NCBI RefSeq assembly: GCF_000230975.2
Contig: NC_021172.1
Coordinates: 2,418,001-2,482,000, forward strand
Source: Hyphomicrobium denitrificans 1NES1
GTDB taxonomy: Bacteria; Pseudomonadota; Alphaproteobacteria; Rhizobiales; Hyphomicrobiaceae
Direction: 5' to 3'
DNA: 64,000 bases
Shown: positions 8,712 to 16,695 of the stretch, in pieces
Layout: every line of letters starts with the position of its first letter
How positions within the stretch are numbered: the stretch's first letter is position 1
Translations under genes and position numbers: made by a program
Notes under the pieces: generated by a model
Database searches by the model: none
Told to the model about the DNA's origin: nothing
What the model saw: the letters and a program-made list of their open reading frames with translations, nothing else

Positions 8712-8833
8712 ATTGGTTATGGCGACGACGAGCAGGAAGCTCCACGTCGTCGGCTACAATGTGCAAAGTGCCGTCGAGACCAAGCTGATCAGTGACACGA
8801 TCAAGCCGGCCGTCGACACCGGCTGCGCATCCA
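8712..8833 (+). pseudogene. IS1182-family transposase remnant
   Basis: One frame reads MATTSRKLHVVGYNVQSAVETK, which matches the strongly conserved core of IS1182-type transposases (DPDARSMAT ... VVGYNVQ.AVDTKH). Only about 40 codons are recognisable; the frames upstream contain stops, and downstream the similarity fades into an unrelated sequence. It is a scar of an old insertion between the regulator gene and a secreted protein gene. No terminal repeats were found. Confidence 0.6.
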
Positions 8834-9025
8834 GGAACCGAAGGCATGAGGTTTTTATTCCGCATGAGTCGAGCCGGGCACTACGGGCAGCCCGATAGGT
8901 GGCAAATGCGGCACGCTTTCCGGTTCCTTTCGGGAGAACCAGCTTGCAGCAGGCCGATTCTGTTGTCGAGGGTCACGCGCTCAACTAGTTTCCGGACCGG
9001 GATGAGTCATTTTCTGGAGGGGCAA

Positions 9026-9328
9026 ATGCGTTCTTTGAAATTAAGCTTAGCCGCCGCGGCGGCCTTCTGCGCACTTTCGGCAACGGCACAGGCTGATTGC
9101 GTCAAGGTGGGAGCGGTCGGTGAAGCTATGACCCACGATATCGCCGTGCTCTTCTCGACGCACGGCCTTGCAAACATCATCTATGGGCAGGGCCGCGTGG
9201 GCAAGGGCCCGGTCCACACGAAATGCGAAGACGGCTCAACTATAACGACGTGTCACTCCTCGCAGATGGCGTGCAAAGTGACGACACCCAAAACCTGCTT
9301 AGGCGCTTGGCTTTGCTTCCCCGCGTGA
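9026..9328 (+). CDS. small secreted cysteine-rich protein
   Basis: The product has 100 residues with a signal peptide ending at ATAQA (residue 23). ATG 9026 has a very good ribosome site (TGGAGGGGC). The mature protein carries six cysteines (DCVK, KCEDG, TTCHSS, ACKV, TCLG, LCFPA), suggesting a disulfide-rich exported protein. Its closing pattern, CHSSQMACKVTTPKTCLGAWLCFP, is seen in small hypothetical proteins of Rhizobiales as far as I recall, with no known role. The frame is open upstream to 8792 but the ribosome site and signal peptide settle the start. Confidence 0.65.
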   Translation: MRSLKLSLAAAAAFCALSATAQADCVKVGAVGEAMTHDIAVLFSTHGLANIIYGQGRVGKGPVHTKCEDGSTITTCHSSQMACKVTTPKTCLGAWLCFPA

Positions 9329-9514
9329 CCCGTTGCTCGGCGGAAGTGAGTAGCGCGGCTCCGGAAGAGGGCTTCGATCCCCTTTAGGGACGCTTCGTCT
9401 CCTGGGTCGAAAGAAGATTGCAGGCCAGCGGTAAAGCTCATCGCGTTGGCCCCACTGGTTTTGACCCAGAGCGCGCTTGGCGACGTCGCCGAGGTTAAAG
9501 ATGCGGGCTGCCAA

Positions 9515-10000
9515 TCAATGTGGAGGCTCTGCAGTTCGGTCGGAAGAATTGCCTGAGACCGGGGAGAGACTCTGATTGCTGTATGTTGGTGTCTGCGCGA
9601 ACTCTGCCGGCACATCCAGCATCCGCGCAGCATACCACACCGACCAAGCAACCACGAAAAGTGACAGTACCCATACCCAGACAGGGATCGACGAGCGCGC
9701 TTCAGCGCGACGTGGATCAAACGGATCATCCGCACTGAAAGCATCGACCGTGAAGCGGATATTGCCGCGTCGCGTCGAATGCGGCTGTAGGCCCGAGACA
9801 ATGATCCCGGGTCCATTGTGGACCATAAACGGAATTTCCTTGACGCCCTCGCCCCCGCTTTCGCCACGCGCCAGGATGGTCAGCACATGCGGTCCATCTG
9901 CGAGTCCGGTCGTATCCAGGGCCACATCTGTCGGTAGCTCTCGATCGACGATCGGCTGCGCTCCGCCATCGAGATAGACCCGCACGCGCGGCTTTTCCAT
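9515..10000 (-). CDS. membrane-anchored beta-domain protein of the cbb3-type oxidase operon
   Basis: The product has 161 residues from ATG 10000 (alternative starts ATG 10021 and 10027 overlap the preceding gene). The N-terminal 100 residues look like an all-beta domain (VRVYLDGGAQPIV, LDTTGLADGPHVLTI, IPFMVHNGPGIIVSGL) and one transmembrane helix follows (about 106-126, IPVWVWVLSLFVVAWSVWYA). It is the last gene of the operon after the oxidase subunits and a 56-residue membrane peptide. I do not recognise a named family; position suggests an assembly or accessory subunit of the oxidase. The domain would face the periplasm if the positive-inside rule holds. Confidence 0.65.
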   Translation of the reverse strand: MEKPRVRVYLDGGAQPIVDRELPTDVALDTTGLADGPHVLTILARGESGGEGVKEIPFMVHNGPGIIVSGLQPHSTRRGNIRFTVDAFSADDPFDPRRAEARSSIPVWVWVLSLFVVAWSVWYAARMLDVPAEFAQTPTYSNQSLSPVSGNSSDRTAEPPH

Positions 10001-10010
10001 AAATTGCAAC

Positions 10011-10181
10011 TCAGTCCCCATTGTCATCGCGCAGGATATCGTATTTCGGGTGCTGGCGGCTGGTTTCTCCAGGCCACAACAACATTTTGAACATGGCTAC
10101 GAAACATCCGATCGTAATGGCGCCGGATGCCGCGATGATCATGAGATTGCCGAGCAGCGGCCCTGTCATATGGTGTTCCAT
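10011..10181 (-). CDS. 56-residue membrane peptide of the cbb3-type oxidase operon
   Basis: A small gene between the cytochrome c subunit and the beta-domain protein. ATG 10181 follows GGAGAG by four bases. The peptide has one transmembrane helix (residues 9-34, LLGNLMIIAASGAITIGCFVAMFKML) and a short charged tail ending in LRDDNGD. Its size, single helix and place match CcoQ-like or other small subunits of cbb3-type oxidases, which stabilise the complex, but the sequence is too short to prove it. It ends ten bases before the next start at 10000. Confidence 0.7.
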   Translation of the reverse strand: MEHHMTGPLLGNLMIIAASGAITIGCFVAMFKMLLWPGETSRQHPKYDILRDDNGD

Positions 10182-10193
10182 GATGCTCTCCGC

Positions 10194-11186
10194 TCACTTT
10201 CCCTTGGCGCGTATAGCTGCCACTTCCTTGTCGGTAATGTGCTTGCCGTGGTTACCCCACGAACTACGTTCATAATTGATGATGTTCGCGATGTCGGCAT
10301 CGTTGAGCGTGCCCCCGAAATTGGGCATCTCGCTATCGTATTTGACGCCACCCACCGTCGCCCCTTTGAGGCCGAACAAGACGGTATGGATATGCGTGGC
10401 CGGATCTGCATCATTGACCGCCGCATCTCCTTTGAGGGGGGGAAATGCACCGGGCAAACCCTCGCCCGTTTCCTGATGACAAACGGAGCAATGGGTACTG
10501 AAGAGCTGTTGCCCTTTTTTCGCGTCGTAGCCGGCGGCAGACCCACCGTTAGCAGCAACGGCCGTAGACTCTTTTGAAGAAGACTCCGAGGAGGCACCCG
10601 CGTGATCGCCGCCTGCTGCCACTTTGCTGTTGGGCCATGGCGTTTGCTTCAATGATAAAAGATACGCCAACAATGCCTGTGCCTGATGGCTCGGAATCAC
10701 CACGCCATGGCTCGGCGCATATTCCTTTGGCAACGGCACGGAGTTGACACCCTGCGGCGCCTTATCCACGACATCGAACATCCAGGAAAACGAGGGCATG
10801 ATCGACTGTGGCACCACCGCTCGGGGATTATAGAGGTGAATGTACTGCCATACGGAACTCGGCTGTCGCGCGCCGATATTGGTAAGATCCGGACCAGTGC
10901 GTTCCGAGCCGAGCAATTCCGGCGTCTGATATGCGAAATCTCCGGGAGCGGAGGGCCGCCCGAAAACCTTGTCTTGCTCGAGCGGGCGCACCTGCTGGGT
11001 GTGGCAATAGCTACAGCCGTTGGCGACGTAAACGTCGCGTCCCTCGGCTTCAAGCGGCGAAATCGGCTTGATGCCCGGACCAGACGGTGTTCGAGAGAGA
11101 GCGATGCCCGGCAGAACACCCATCATCAAAGCTAGCCCTGCATAGACCAATGTCGAGCCGCCGGCGATCAGAACAATCTTGTTCAT
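10194..11186 (-). CDS. ccoO: cbb3-type oxidase di-haem cytochrome c subunit (CcoO plus CcoP-like domain)
   Basis: The product has 330 residues. An N-terminal membrane anchor (4-28) is followed by a CcoO-like domain with the haem site GCSYCHTQQVRP (C58, C61, H62) and methionine ligand region SIMPSF (129-133). After an alanine/serine-rich linker (190-220) comes a second class I cytochrome c domain with HCSVCHQETGEG (C233, C236, H237) and EMPNFGG. No separate ccoP gene is present in the operon, so this protein seems to combine the roles of CcoO and part of CcoP, carrying electrons from soluble cytochrome c to the catalytic subunit on the periplasmic side. Its start ATG overlaps the ccoN stop by four bases, so the two are translationally coupled. 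Confidence 0.88.
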   Translation of the reverse strand: MNKIVLIAGGSTLVYAGLALMMGVLPGIALSRTPSGPGIKPISPLEAEGRDVYVANGCSYCHTQQVRPLEQDKVFGRPSAPGDFAYQTPELLGSERTGPDLTNIGARQPSSVWQYIHLYNPRAVVPQSIMPSFSWMFDVVDKAPQGVNSVPLPKEYAPSHGVVIPSHQAQALLAYLLSLKQTPWPNSKVAAGGDHAGASSESSSKESTAVAANGGSAAGYDAKKGQQLFSTHCSVCHQETGEGLPGAFPPLKGDAAVNDADPATHIHTVLFGLKGATVGGVKYDSEMPNFGGTLNDADIANIINYERSSWGNHGKHITDKEVAAIRAKGK

Positions 11187-12598
11187 GCCGTGCGCCCTCT
11201 AGCCGCCACTTGTTCGGGCGCGGTTTGGCGGAGTCTGATGCCCACCGTCATGCCCCAGATGTTCCAGGCGAACACCAGATGGCTCAGAAACATGAGCACG
11301 CCGCCGACGCCGCGCCAGACATAAAACGGCTGCATGTCGATCACCGATTGAATGAACGGCAATCCATGTTCCCAGTCCAACCCTTGGATGGTGCCACCGA
11401 TGGACAGGGAAAGGACGTAGATGACAACCCCAACCAGGGCCATCCAGAAGTGCAGCGCCAAACCAAGTTGACTGGGAGATTTGCCTGTCGCCGCAGGCAA
11501 CAATGCATAGACGCCGCCCCAAATGGCGAAATTGACGAAGCCATACATGGTGAGGTGCGAATGGCCGACGGTGTAGTTGGTCAAATGCCAGATCGCTTGC
11601 AATGAGCGGAACGCCTCGAACGTTCCTTGGGTCGAGCCGAGCAGATAACCGAGCACGCCCACGAAGATGAACATCAGCGGGTAAGAGTGGCGCAACTCAC
11701 CATACGATCCGCGCATGGTCAGCAGGAAATTGGCACTGCCCCCCAGCACCGGAACGAGCATGGCCACGCTGAAGACAATGGCTGTGGTTTGCAACCACCA
11801 GGGAAGCGGGCTGAACAAGAAATGATGTGCGCCGATAATCGGGTAAAATACCAGATTGGTCCAGAACGCAAAGATGCCGAGCGCATAGGAGTAGATCGGG
11901 CGACTGAGCAGCTTGGGCAGCGCGTAGTAGAAGATGCCAAGCGCGAGCGGCGTGAACCACATGCCGACCGCGTTATGCATGTAGAAACCGGATACCGCAA
12001 CCTGCCCGAGCCCGTATTGGTACCAGGGAAGAATCGCCACCACCGCGATGATGCACGTCCAGAGTACGCCACCCATCGTATACCAGTTGGAAAGATAGAT
12101 GTCGTCCGTGCTTCGTTGCGCCACCGTGGCGAGCAAATTCCAGGCTGTAACCAGCAGAGCCGCGAGGAAGATCAGCCGCACGGGCCACGGCCACTCGCGG
12201 TATTCGAGATCTCCAGCGTTGTAGCCGAGGAAAAGGGCGACGGTTCCAACGAACGCCGCGATGTTGAACAACCACAATCCGAGCCACGCCAATCGCGCAC
12301 TAAAGAGCGGGGTGCGACTGCTGCGGGCGGCGACGTAATAGGCAAGACCGACGAGGGCGATGCTGGCCCAACCGTAAAACGTTCCATTTGTGTGGATCGG
12401 ACGCAGGCGTCCGAAGGTGAGCCATTCTCCGGGGCCAAACTCTGGCGCACCGAATTTGTAGGCGAGCAGGATTCCGACGAACGTCGCAAAAATTAGCCAC
12501 ACAGTCGCCGAGACCGTGTAGCCCATAAAGACGCGGGCTAACGCTTCGTCATCGTTTTTCGAAATCTTCACTGGATGTGCTGGCGCCGTTTGAGGCAT
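11183..12598 (-). CDS. ccoN: cbb3-type cytochrome c oxidase catalytic subunit I
   Basis: This haem-copper oxidase subunit reduces oxygen to water and pumps protons across the inner membrane. Start ATG 12598 (GGAGG twelve bases upstream) gives 471 residues with twelve predicted helices. Ligand motifs seen: HTNGTFYGW (low-spin haem His), WYQYGLGQ ... FYMHNAVGMWFTP, IIGAHHFLFSPLPWW (copper B His pair), and HLTNYTVGHSHLTMYGF (haem ligands). These are the signatures of the C-family (cbb3). The operon order on the minus strand is ccoN, fused ccoO, small peptide, beta-domain protein. Such oxidases have high oxygen affinity and are usually controlled by FNR/FixK; I searched the upstream 370 bases and found no good TTGAT-N4-ATCAA box. 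Confidence 0.92.
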   Translation of the reverse strand: MPQTAPAHPVKISKNDDEALARVFMGYTVSATVWLIFATFVGILLAYKFGAPEFGPGEWLTFGRLRPIHTNGTFYGWASIALVGLAYYVAARSSRTPLFSARLAWLGLWLFNIAAFVGTVALFLGYNAGDLEYREWPWPVRLIFLAALLVTAWNLLATVAQRSTDDIYLSNWYTMGGVLWTCIIAVVAILPWYQYGLGQVAVSGFYMHNAVGMWFTPLALGIFYYALPKLLSRPIYSYALGIFAFWTNLVFYPIIGAHHFLFSPLPWWLQTTAIVFSVAMLVPVLGGSANFLLTMRGSYGELRHSYPLMFIFVGVLGYLLGSTQGTFEAFRSLQAIWHLTNYTVGHSHLTMYGFVNFAIWGGVYALLPAATGKSPSQLGLALHFWMALVGVVIYVLSLSIGGTIQGLDWEHGLPFIQSVIDMQPFYVWRGVGGVLMFLSHLVFAWNIWGMTVGIRLRQTAPEQVAARGRTA

Positions 12599-12970
12599 GG
12601 CCGGTTCGCACCTCCTGCGCTGAACGTGCAGCGCCGCAGCCAGCATCATCTTCAAAGATATATTGTCAATACATGTTTCTGCGATCGATGGTCGCCTGCG
12701 TGGAATTGAACTCGATGATCAGATTTCGATTGCGAGGCGTTGTTCTGAGCGCCGCGATGTTCAAGACGTCGCTTATAAGGGAACAACAAATCTCAACAGG
12801 CTCACGTCCATTTGATCGCGCAAAGCGTCTGCAGATCATAAGATAGATCCGCCTTGTATCTTATGACGAGCAGCGCCTCACGCCCCCAGGCGGACGTGCT
12901 TTTGTAGAAATTTCCCGACTTACGGGAAGCATCCCGACAGCCTCATCCCTTATGAAGGCGAGGATCGGAC
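12599..12970. other. divergent intergenic region between ccoN and a secreted-protein gene
   Basis: 372 bases separating ccoN (minus) from the gene at 12971 (plus). It must contain both promoters. The only clear element is the inverted repeat at 12912-12928. No full FixK/FNR site was found; TTGATCGCGCAAAG near 12812 keeps just one half-site. Confidence 0.5.
12912..12928. promoter_or_regulatory. perfect inverted repeat TTCCCG-N5-CGGGAA
   Basis: Two six-base arms spaced by ACTTA, 43 bases upstream of the ATG at 12971. The arrangement is typical of a homodimeric repressor or activator site. The binding protein is unknown, and a chance palindrome cannot be excluded. Confidence 0.4.
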
Positions 12971-13609
12971 ATGATCGGTAAATCGAATGCGTATATAATG
13001 TGGTTCCTCGCATTACCCCTTCTTGCGTTGTTGATCTCGGCCGCGCCGACTCTCGCGGCCGACCACTTCATTGCCAAGTTGCAGCCGCTCAATGCCGATA
13101 AAATCGGAACATCGGCGAACGGAACGGCGGACTTCAAGATTGCAAATGGCACGCTCATCACCACGATTGATTTGAGCGGTCTGCCACCGGACATGATGCA
13201 CCTTCAGCATTTCCACGGTTTCGCGGATGGCAAGGACGCGGTTTGCCCGACGGCCGCAGCCGACACCAACAAGGATGGATACATCGATCTCCTGGAGACG
13301 GAGCCGATGGCCGGAACCACCATGGTCCCGTTCGATGCGCATCCCGCAGCCCTTGAGATTGCGAACGACTCATTCCCCAAGGCGGACAAAAACGGTGTTG
13401 CGCACTATTCGGATAGTGAATCGGTCGCTGCTCTTGAAACGGCGCTGAAGGATAAGTTCAAGACCGGGCTCGAACTCGATAAGCGTGTTGTCTTCATTCA
13501 CGGCATTGCAAACACCGCCGCTTTGCCGGATTCGGTGAAGTCTCTTCCGGGCGCACCTGCCCAGGTCACGATCCCGATCGCATGCGGAAAGATCGAAGCA
13601 GCGAAGTAA
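12971..13609 (+). CDS. secreted CHRD-like protein with an EF-hand-like loop
   Basis: The product has 212 residues with a signal peptide (1-30, cut after LAA). The mature region begins like the CHRD domain (HFIAKLQPLNADKIGTSANGTADFKIANGTL, residues about 32-62; only part quoted here as ADFKIANGTL) and has MHLQHFHGF, resembling the CHRD AHIHxG segment, near residue 76. A calcium-loop pattern DTNKDGYIDLLE lies near 98-109. CHRD proteins are extracellular beta-rich proteins of unclear role. The gene is monocistronic, with a palindrome upstream. Family assignment is tentative because the glycine-proline marks of CHRD are weak. Confidence 0.55.
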   Translation: MIGKSNAYIMWFLALPLLALLISAAPTLAADHFIAKLQPLNADKIGTSANGTADFKIANGTLITTIDLSGLPPDMMHLQHFHGFADGKDAVCPTAAADTNKDGYIDLLETEPMAGTTMVPFDAHPAALEIANDSFPKADKNGVAHYSDSESVAALETALKDKFKTGLELDKRVVFIHGIANTAALPDSVKSLPGAPAQVTIPIACGKIEAAK

Positions 13610-13826
13610 ACTTCTCCGCCCTTTCCTCGCCGTCACGCACCTACGGTGGCTTATGCTGAATGTCGGCGCGGCATAGGCTACCCGTAGCCGTCCATGACGA
13701 ACCGGCAACAATCCTGCATAGAAACTGGGCGTATCCCCTTATCGTATACGCATTCTTCCAATAGCTTGACTGAGTACCCTCACGGTTCGCCCGTTCGGCG
13801 CGGCACTGCGCATCTTCCTGCTCCTC

Positions 13827-14042
13827 GTGGGGCTCGTCGCGCTAACTGAGGCAACCAACGCCGCATGCAGCACCCCCACGGGCGCGGCGGGAGACACGAT
13901 CTACTCCCACAACGTCTTCGATGTTGACCGGGCACGGACGGAGGCGAAACTCAAGGCCGCCAACGACAACATCGGCAGCTTGCAACACGGGGTGAAGTTG
14001 TTGCAGGAGGAGGTCCGAGAATTGAAGCAAGCCTGGCGGTGA
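13827..14042 (+). CDS. small protein with a C-terminal coiled-coil helix
   Basis: The frame gives about 71 residues from GTG 13827. The last 40 residues (RARTEAKLKAANDNIGSL ... LLQEEVRELKQ) form a clear amphipathic helix. In frame and upstream of the GTG the sequence reads as a signal-peptide-like run (ALRIFLLLVGLVALTEA) back to a stop at 13767, but no standard start codon lies there except CTG 13770, so the true N-terminus is uncertain or the gene is slightly damaged. It ends 26 bases before the TMEM175-type gene and may be co-transcribed with it. Function unknown. Confidence 0.4.
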   Translation: MGLVALTEATNAACSTPTGAAGDTIYSHNVFDVDRARTEAKLKAANDNIGSLQHGVKLLQEEVRELKQAWR

Positions 14043-14068
14043 CGCCGGCATGTGGAGGGAGATCCGGT

Positions 14069-14650
14069 ATGGAGCGGCTGGCCGCGTTCAGCGACGGCGT
14101 GATCGCGATCATCATCACCATCATGGTTTTGGAACTCAAGGTTCCAGAAAGCGCCGACCTGGAATCCCTCGGGCGCCTGGTGCCCATGTTTCTGAGCTAC
14201 GTGCTGAGTTTTATCTACGTCGCGATCTATTGGAACAATCACTACCAGCTGCTCAGGACCTGCAAGAACATCGACGGAGCGATTATGTGGGCGAATGCCC
14301 ATCTCCTATTCTGGCTGTCCCTCATTCCGTTCGCCACGGCATGGATGGGCGAAAATCATTACCTCGCCGTTCCGACAGCCCTCTACGGGGTCGCGCTGTT
14401 TATGCCGGCCGTGGCCTGGTACATCCTCCAGCGGGCGATTATCCGGCGTCACGGCGAGACCCACGTCTTGGCCAAGGCGGTTGGTTCCGATTGGAAGGGG
14501 AAGACGTCGATCGTGCTCTACCTCACCGCCGTCGCTGCCGCATTCTGGCATTCCTCAATTTCGCATGCCATCTACGTAGCCGTCGCGGCGATGTGGCTCA
14601 TTCCCGACCGGCGCATCGGCCGGGCCATGGAGGATGAAAGCACTTTTTGA
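14069..14650 (+). CDS. TMEM175/DUF1211-family potassium channel-like membrane protein
   Basis: The product has 193 residues from ATG 14069 (GGAGGGAG nine bases upstream). The first helix carries the family signature RLAAFSDGVIAIIITIMVLEL (residues 3-23), whose FSD motif and hydrophobic gate residues define the TMEM175 group. Five further helices follow (about 41-59, 76-96, 105-126, 150-170, 172-185). Bacterial members form tetrameric, weakly selective potassium channels in the inner membrane. The gene follows the small coiled-coil gene and stands otherwise alone. Confidence 0.85.
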   Translation: MERLAAFSDGVIAIIITIMVLELKVPESADLESLGRLVPMFLSYVLSFIYVAIYWNNHYQLLRTCKNIDGAIMWANAHLLFWLSLIPFATAWMGENHYLAVPTALYGVALFMPAVAWYILQRAIIRRHGETHVLAKAVGSDWKGKTSIVLYLTAVAAAFWHSSISHAIYVAVAAMWLIPDRRIGRAMEDESTF

Positions 14651-14851
14651 TTGGATAACTTGACGGAGGACAGTGGTCGCATGCGGATTTTGCGCGGACG
14701 GCTTTCGATGATGGTGAGTGTCTCGTCCTTCGTAAACGGACTGGGCTGCAGCATCGACGCTCCTCCGATGCGACATCCGGAAGGGGAGTCATCAGCGTTC
14801 CGCTGAACTAGTTGCGGGCGCGTTCTGGAACTCGGCCGTGATCTCTTTTAG

Positions 14852-15001
14852 TTCGGCGGTAAACTCGAAGCATTTTATTTCACCTTTGACAGCGATGACT
14901 TCATCATTATTCTCGTTTTTCCGAGCAAGATGGACATGGCAGCCACCGCCATCGTCGCCCAAGCCGGCGGCACGGTAGAGTCTCGGGTCACAGTCCGCTA
15001 A
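14852..15001 (+). pseudogene. GYD-domain protein, 3' fragment
   Basis: The frame after an in-frame TAG at 14849 reads GGKLEAFYFTFDSDDFIIIL and ends TVESRVTVR before TAA 14999-15001. This is the second half of a GYD-domain protein (typical GGKLEAFYFAFG.YD). No start codon, ribosome site or first half is present, and the upstream frame is interrupted, so it is a decayed gene. The remaining 600-base stretch between the TMEM175-type gene and the next gene shows nothing else. Confidence 0.6.
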
Positions 15002-15265
15002 GCGTCAGCCGCTGACTTGGCGCACACTTGGATAAGGCTTGTTCTTCCATTGCAAAAGGACATGGTGGTGGGCTCGGCTAGCGCCGATGAACCAACTCGT
15101 TCGATATCGGCTAATAGAATTTTTCCCTTGATAGATCGAGATCAGCGACGAGCTATCAGAACACAATTGTTAACGGTCTTATCGTGCATTGATCGCCCGT
15201 TGCTGGCTGCAAGGTATGCTTGATGCCCGCAAAGACACAGTGCGACGGAACTCAGAGGAAGCACA

Positions 15266-16009
15266 ATGAAAGTCGTCATCATCGGGGGCAGTGGCCTCAT
15301 CGGCCGTAAGCTTGGGGCGATTCTGAAATCCCAAGGCCACGACGTTGTGAGCGCATCGCCATCGACAGGCGTCGATAGCGTTTCCGGCAAAGGCGTAACG
15401 GAGGCGCTGACCGGCGCCGATGTCCTCGTTGACGTCAGCAACTCGCCGTCGTTCGAAGAGCACGCCGTCCTCGAATTCTTCCGCCACTCAACGGAGAATC
15501 TGCTGCACGCGGCCAAAGCAGCAGGCGTGGCGCATTACATCGCTCTTTCTGTCGTCGGCGCTGATCGCATCCGCGACAGCGCCTACCTCCGCGCCAAGCG
15601 CGTGCAGGAAGAGCTCATAGAGGCAGCCACCATCCCTTACTCGATCCTGCGGGCGACCCAGTTCTTTGAGTTTCTCGATGCGATCGCACAAGCTGGAACC
15701 GAAGAAGGCATCATTCATCTATCGCCATCCAAGTTTCAGCCCGTTGCAGCCGACGATGTAGCCGCCACCCTCGCGAATATTGCAGCCGCCGCACCGAAGA
15801 ACAGCGCAGTTGAGCTCGCCGGTCCTGAAGCATCGAGTTTGGCAGAGTTCGTCCGGTCATACCTTTCGTCGAAAGGTGACCCGCGTAAGGTGATTCCCGA
15901 TCCTGACGCCAAATACTTTGGTGCCATTCTCGACAAGGATGGATTGGCTCCAGTCGCGCAGTTCATACCCGGGTCCATTCGATTTGCCGATTGGGTACGA
16001 GCCTCGTGA
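15266..16009 (+). CDS. NAD(P)-binding oxidoreductase, atypical SDR/NmrA-like
   Basis: The product has 247 residues from ATG 15266 (GAGGAAG upstream). The N-terminus is a Rossmann fold with MKVVIIGGSGLIGRKLG (GGSGLIG at 7-13, the glycine-rich loop of atypical SDRs). Further family signs are DVLVDVSNSPS (52-62) and ALSVVGADR (about 96-104), then YLRAKRVQEELI in place of the YxxxK active site. Such proteins are NAD(P)H-dependent reductases or redox sensors; the substrate is unknown. The following gene for a secreted cupin starts 31 bases later, so they may form an operon. Confidence 0.8.
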   Translation: MKVVIIGGSGLIGRKLGAILKSQGHDVVSASPSTGVDSVSGKGVTEALTGADVLVDVSNSPSFEEHAVLEFFRHSTENLLHAAKAAGVAHYIALSVVGADRIRDSAYLRAKRVQEELIEAATIPYSILRATQFFEFLDAIAQAGTEEGIIHLSPSKFQPVAADDVAATLANIAAAAPKNSAVELAGPEASSLAEFVRSYLSSKGDPRKVIPDPDAKYFGAILDKDGLAPVAQFIPGSIRFADWVRAS

Positions 16010-16040
16010 TGCATCACAACTTTAGAGAAGGAGGAGCACC

Positions 16041-16457
16041 ATGAAGAAGACTGCACTGCTGGTCACGGCTGCTGCCGCTCTGCTCGCGACGAGCGCCGTC
16101 GCTCAAGAGAAGATCGCTCCGGGAGCGAACGTATCCGTCGTCTTTGATCAGAAGTTGCCCAATGTACCTGACAAAAGCATGCGCGTCGTGCTCGTCGAAT
16201 ACGCACCGGGTGCCGGATCGGTGTCTCATCGTCACCCGCAGTCGGCCTTCATTTACGCGCGCGTGTTGGAAGGAGCAATTCGCAGCAAAGTGAACGACGG
16301 TCCCGAGCGTGTGTATCAGGTTGGCGAGAGCTGGACCGAGAAGCCGGGTGATCATCACCAGGTCAGTCACAATGCCAGCGACACGGAACCGGCCAAGCTT
16401 CTAGCTATCTTCGTGGTCGACACGAATGATCATAAGATCGTCATCCCGGATAAATGA
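16041..16457 (+). CDS. secreted cupin-domain protein
   Basis: The product has 138 residues with a signal peptide (1-21, VAQ). AAGGAGGAG precedes the ATG. The single cupin barrel shows motif 1 as SVSHRHPQSAFIYARVLEG (H-x-H with metal-binding His residues near 55-57) and motif 2 as PGDHHQVSHNAS (near 103-114). Exported single-domain cupins of this type are common in proteobacteria; their substrates are unknown. It probably shares a transcript with the SDR gene upstream. Confidence 0.8.
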   Translation: MKKTALLVTAAAALLATSAVAQEKIAPGANVSVVFDQKLPNVPDKSMRVVLVEYAPGAGSVSHRHPQSAFIYARVLEGAIRSKVNDGPERVYQVGESWTEKPGDHHQVSHNASDTEPAKLLAIFVVDTNDHKIVIPDK

Positions 16458-16654
16458 GTGTGCCGTCAGGTAGTGGTGGCACTCTACGCCTGTCACAGGT
16501 GGGCACATTATGCGCAAAAAGAGCGGGCCTGCTTTCGCGGTCCGGTCATGTCCGGCGGGTGAATCGCTCATGAACGTGCCGCGTAACGTTTGAACAAATC
16601 GGCCAGGAGCGGTCATTGCAAAGTGAGGCTAGACAGGAAGGCTAAAGCTCTATA

Positions 16655-16669
16655 GAACAAAAGAAGAAC
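16655..16669 (+). promoter_or_regulatory. LexA (SOS) box of the imuA-imuB-dnaE2 cassette
   Basis: The site is GAAC, seven bases, GAAC, a perfect match to the alphaproteobacterial LexA consensus (direct repeat GAAC-N7-GAAC, or GTTC-N7-GTTC on the other strand). It lies 27 bases before the imuA ATG, where a repressor would block the promoter. This cassette is a known SOS target in the group. Confidence 0.85.
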
Positions 16670-16695
16670 AAATTATTTGATCTTCTTCTTTCGCC

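Noticed and set aside
11627..12496. 289-codon plus-strand frame across ccoN
   Set aside because: It is the antisense reading of the ccoN coding region, with a biased charged composition; ccoN has all ligand motifs.
12805..12825. FixK/FNR-like site before ccoN
   Set aside because: TTGATCGCGCAAAG keeps only one half of the TTGAT-N4-ATCAA pattern and is far from the ccoN start.
13676..13689. GGCTAC-N2-GTAGCC as a terminator
   Set aside because: The stem has only six pairs and no T-run follows.
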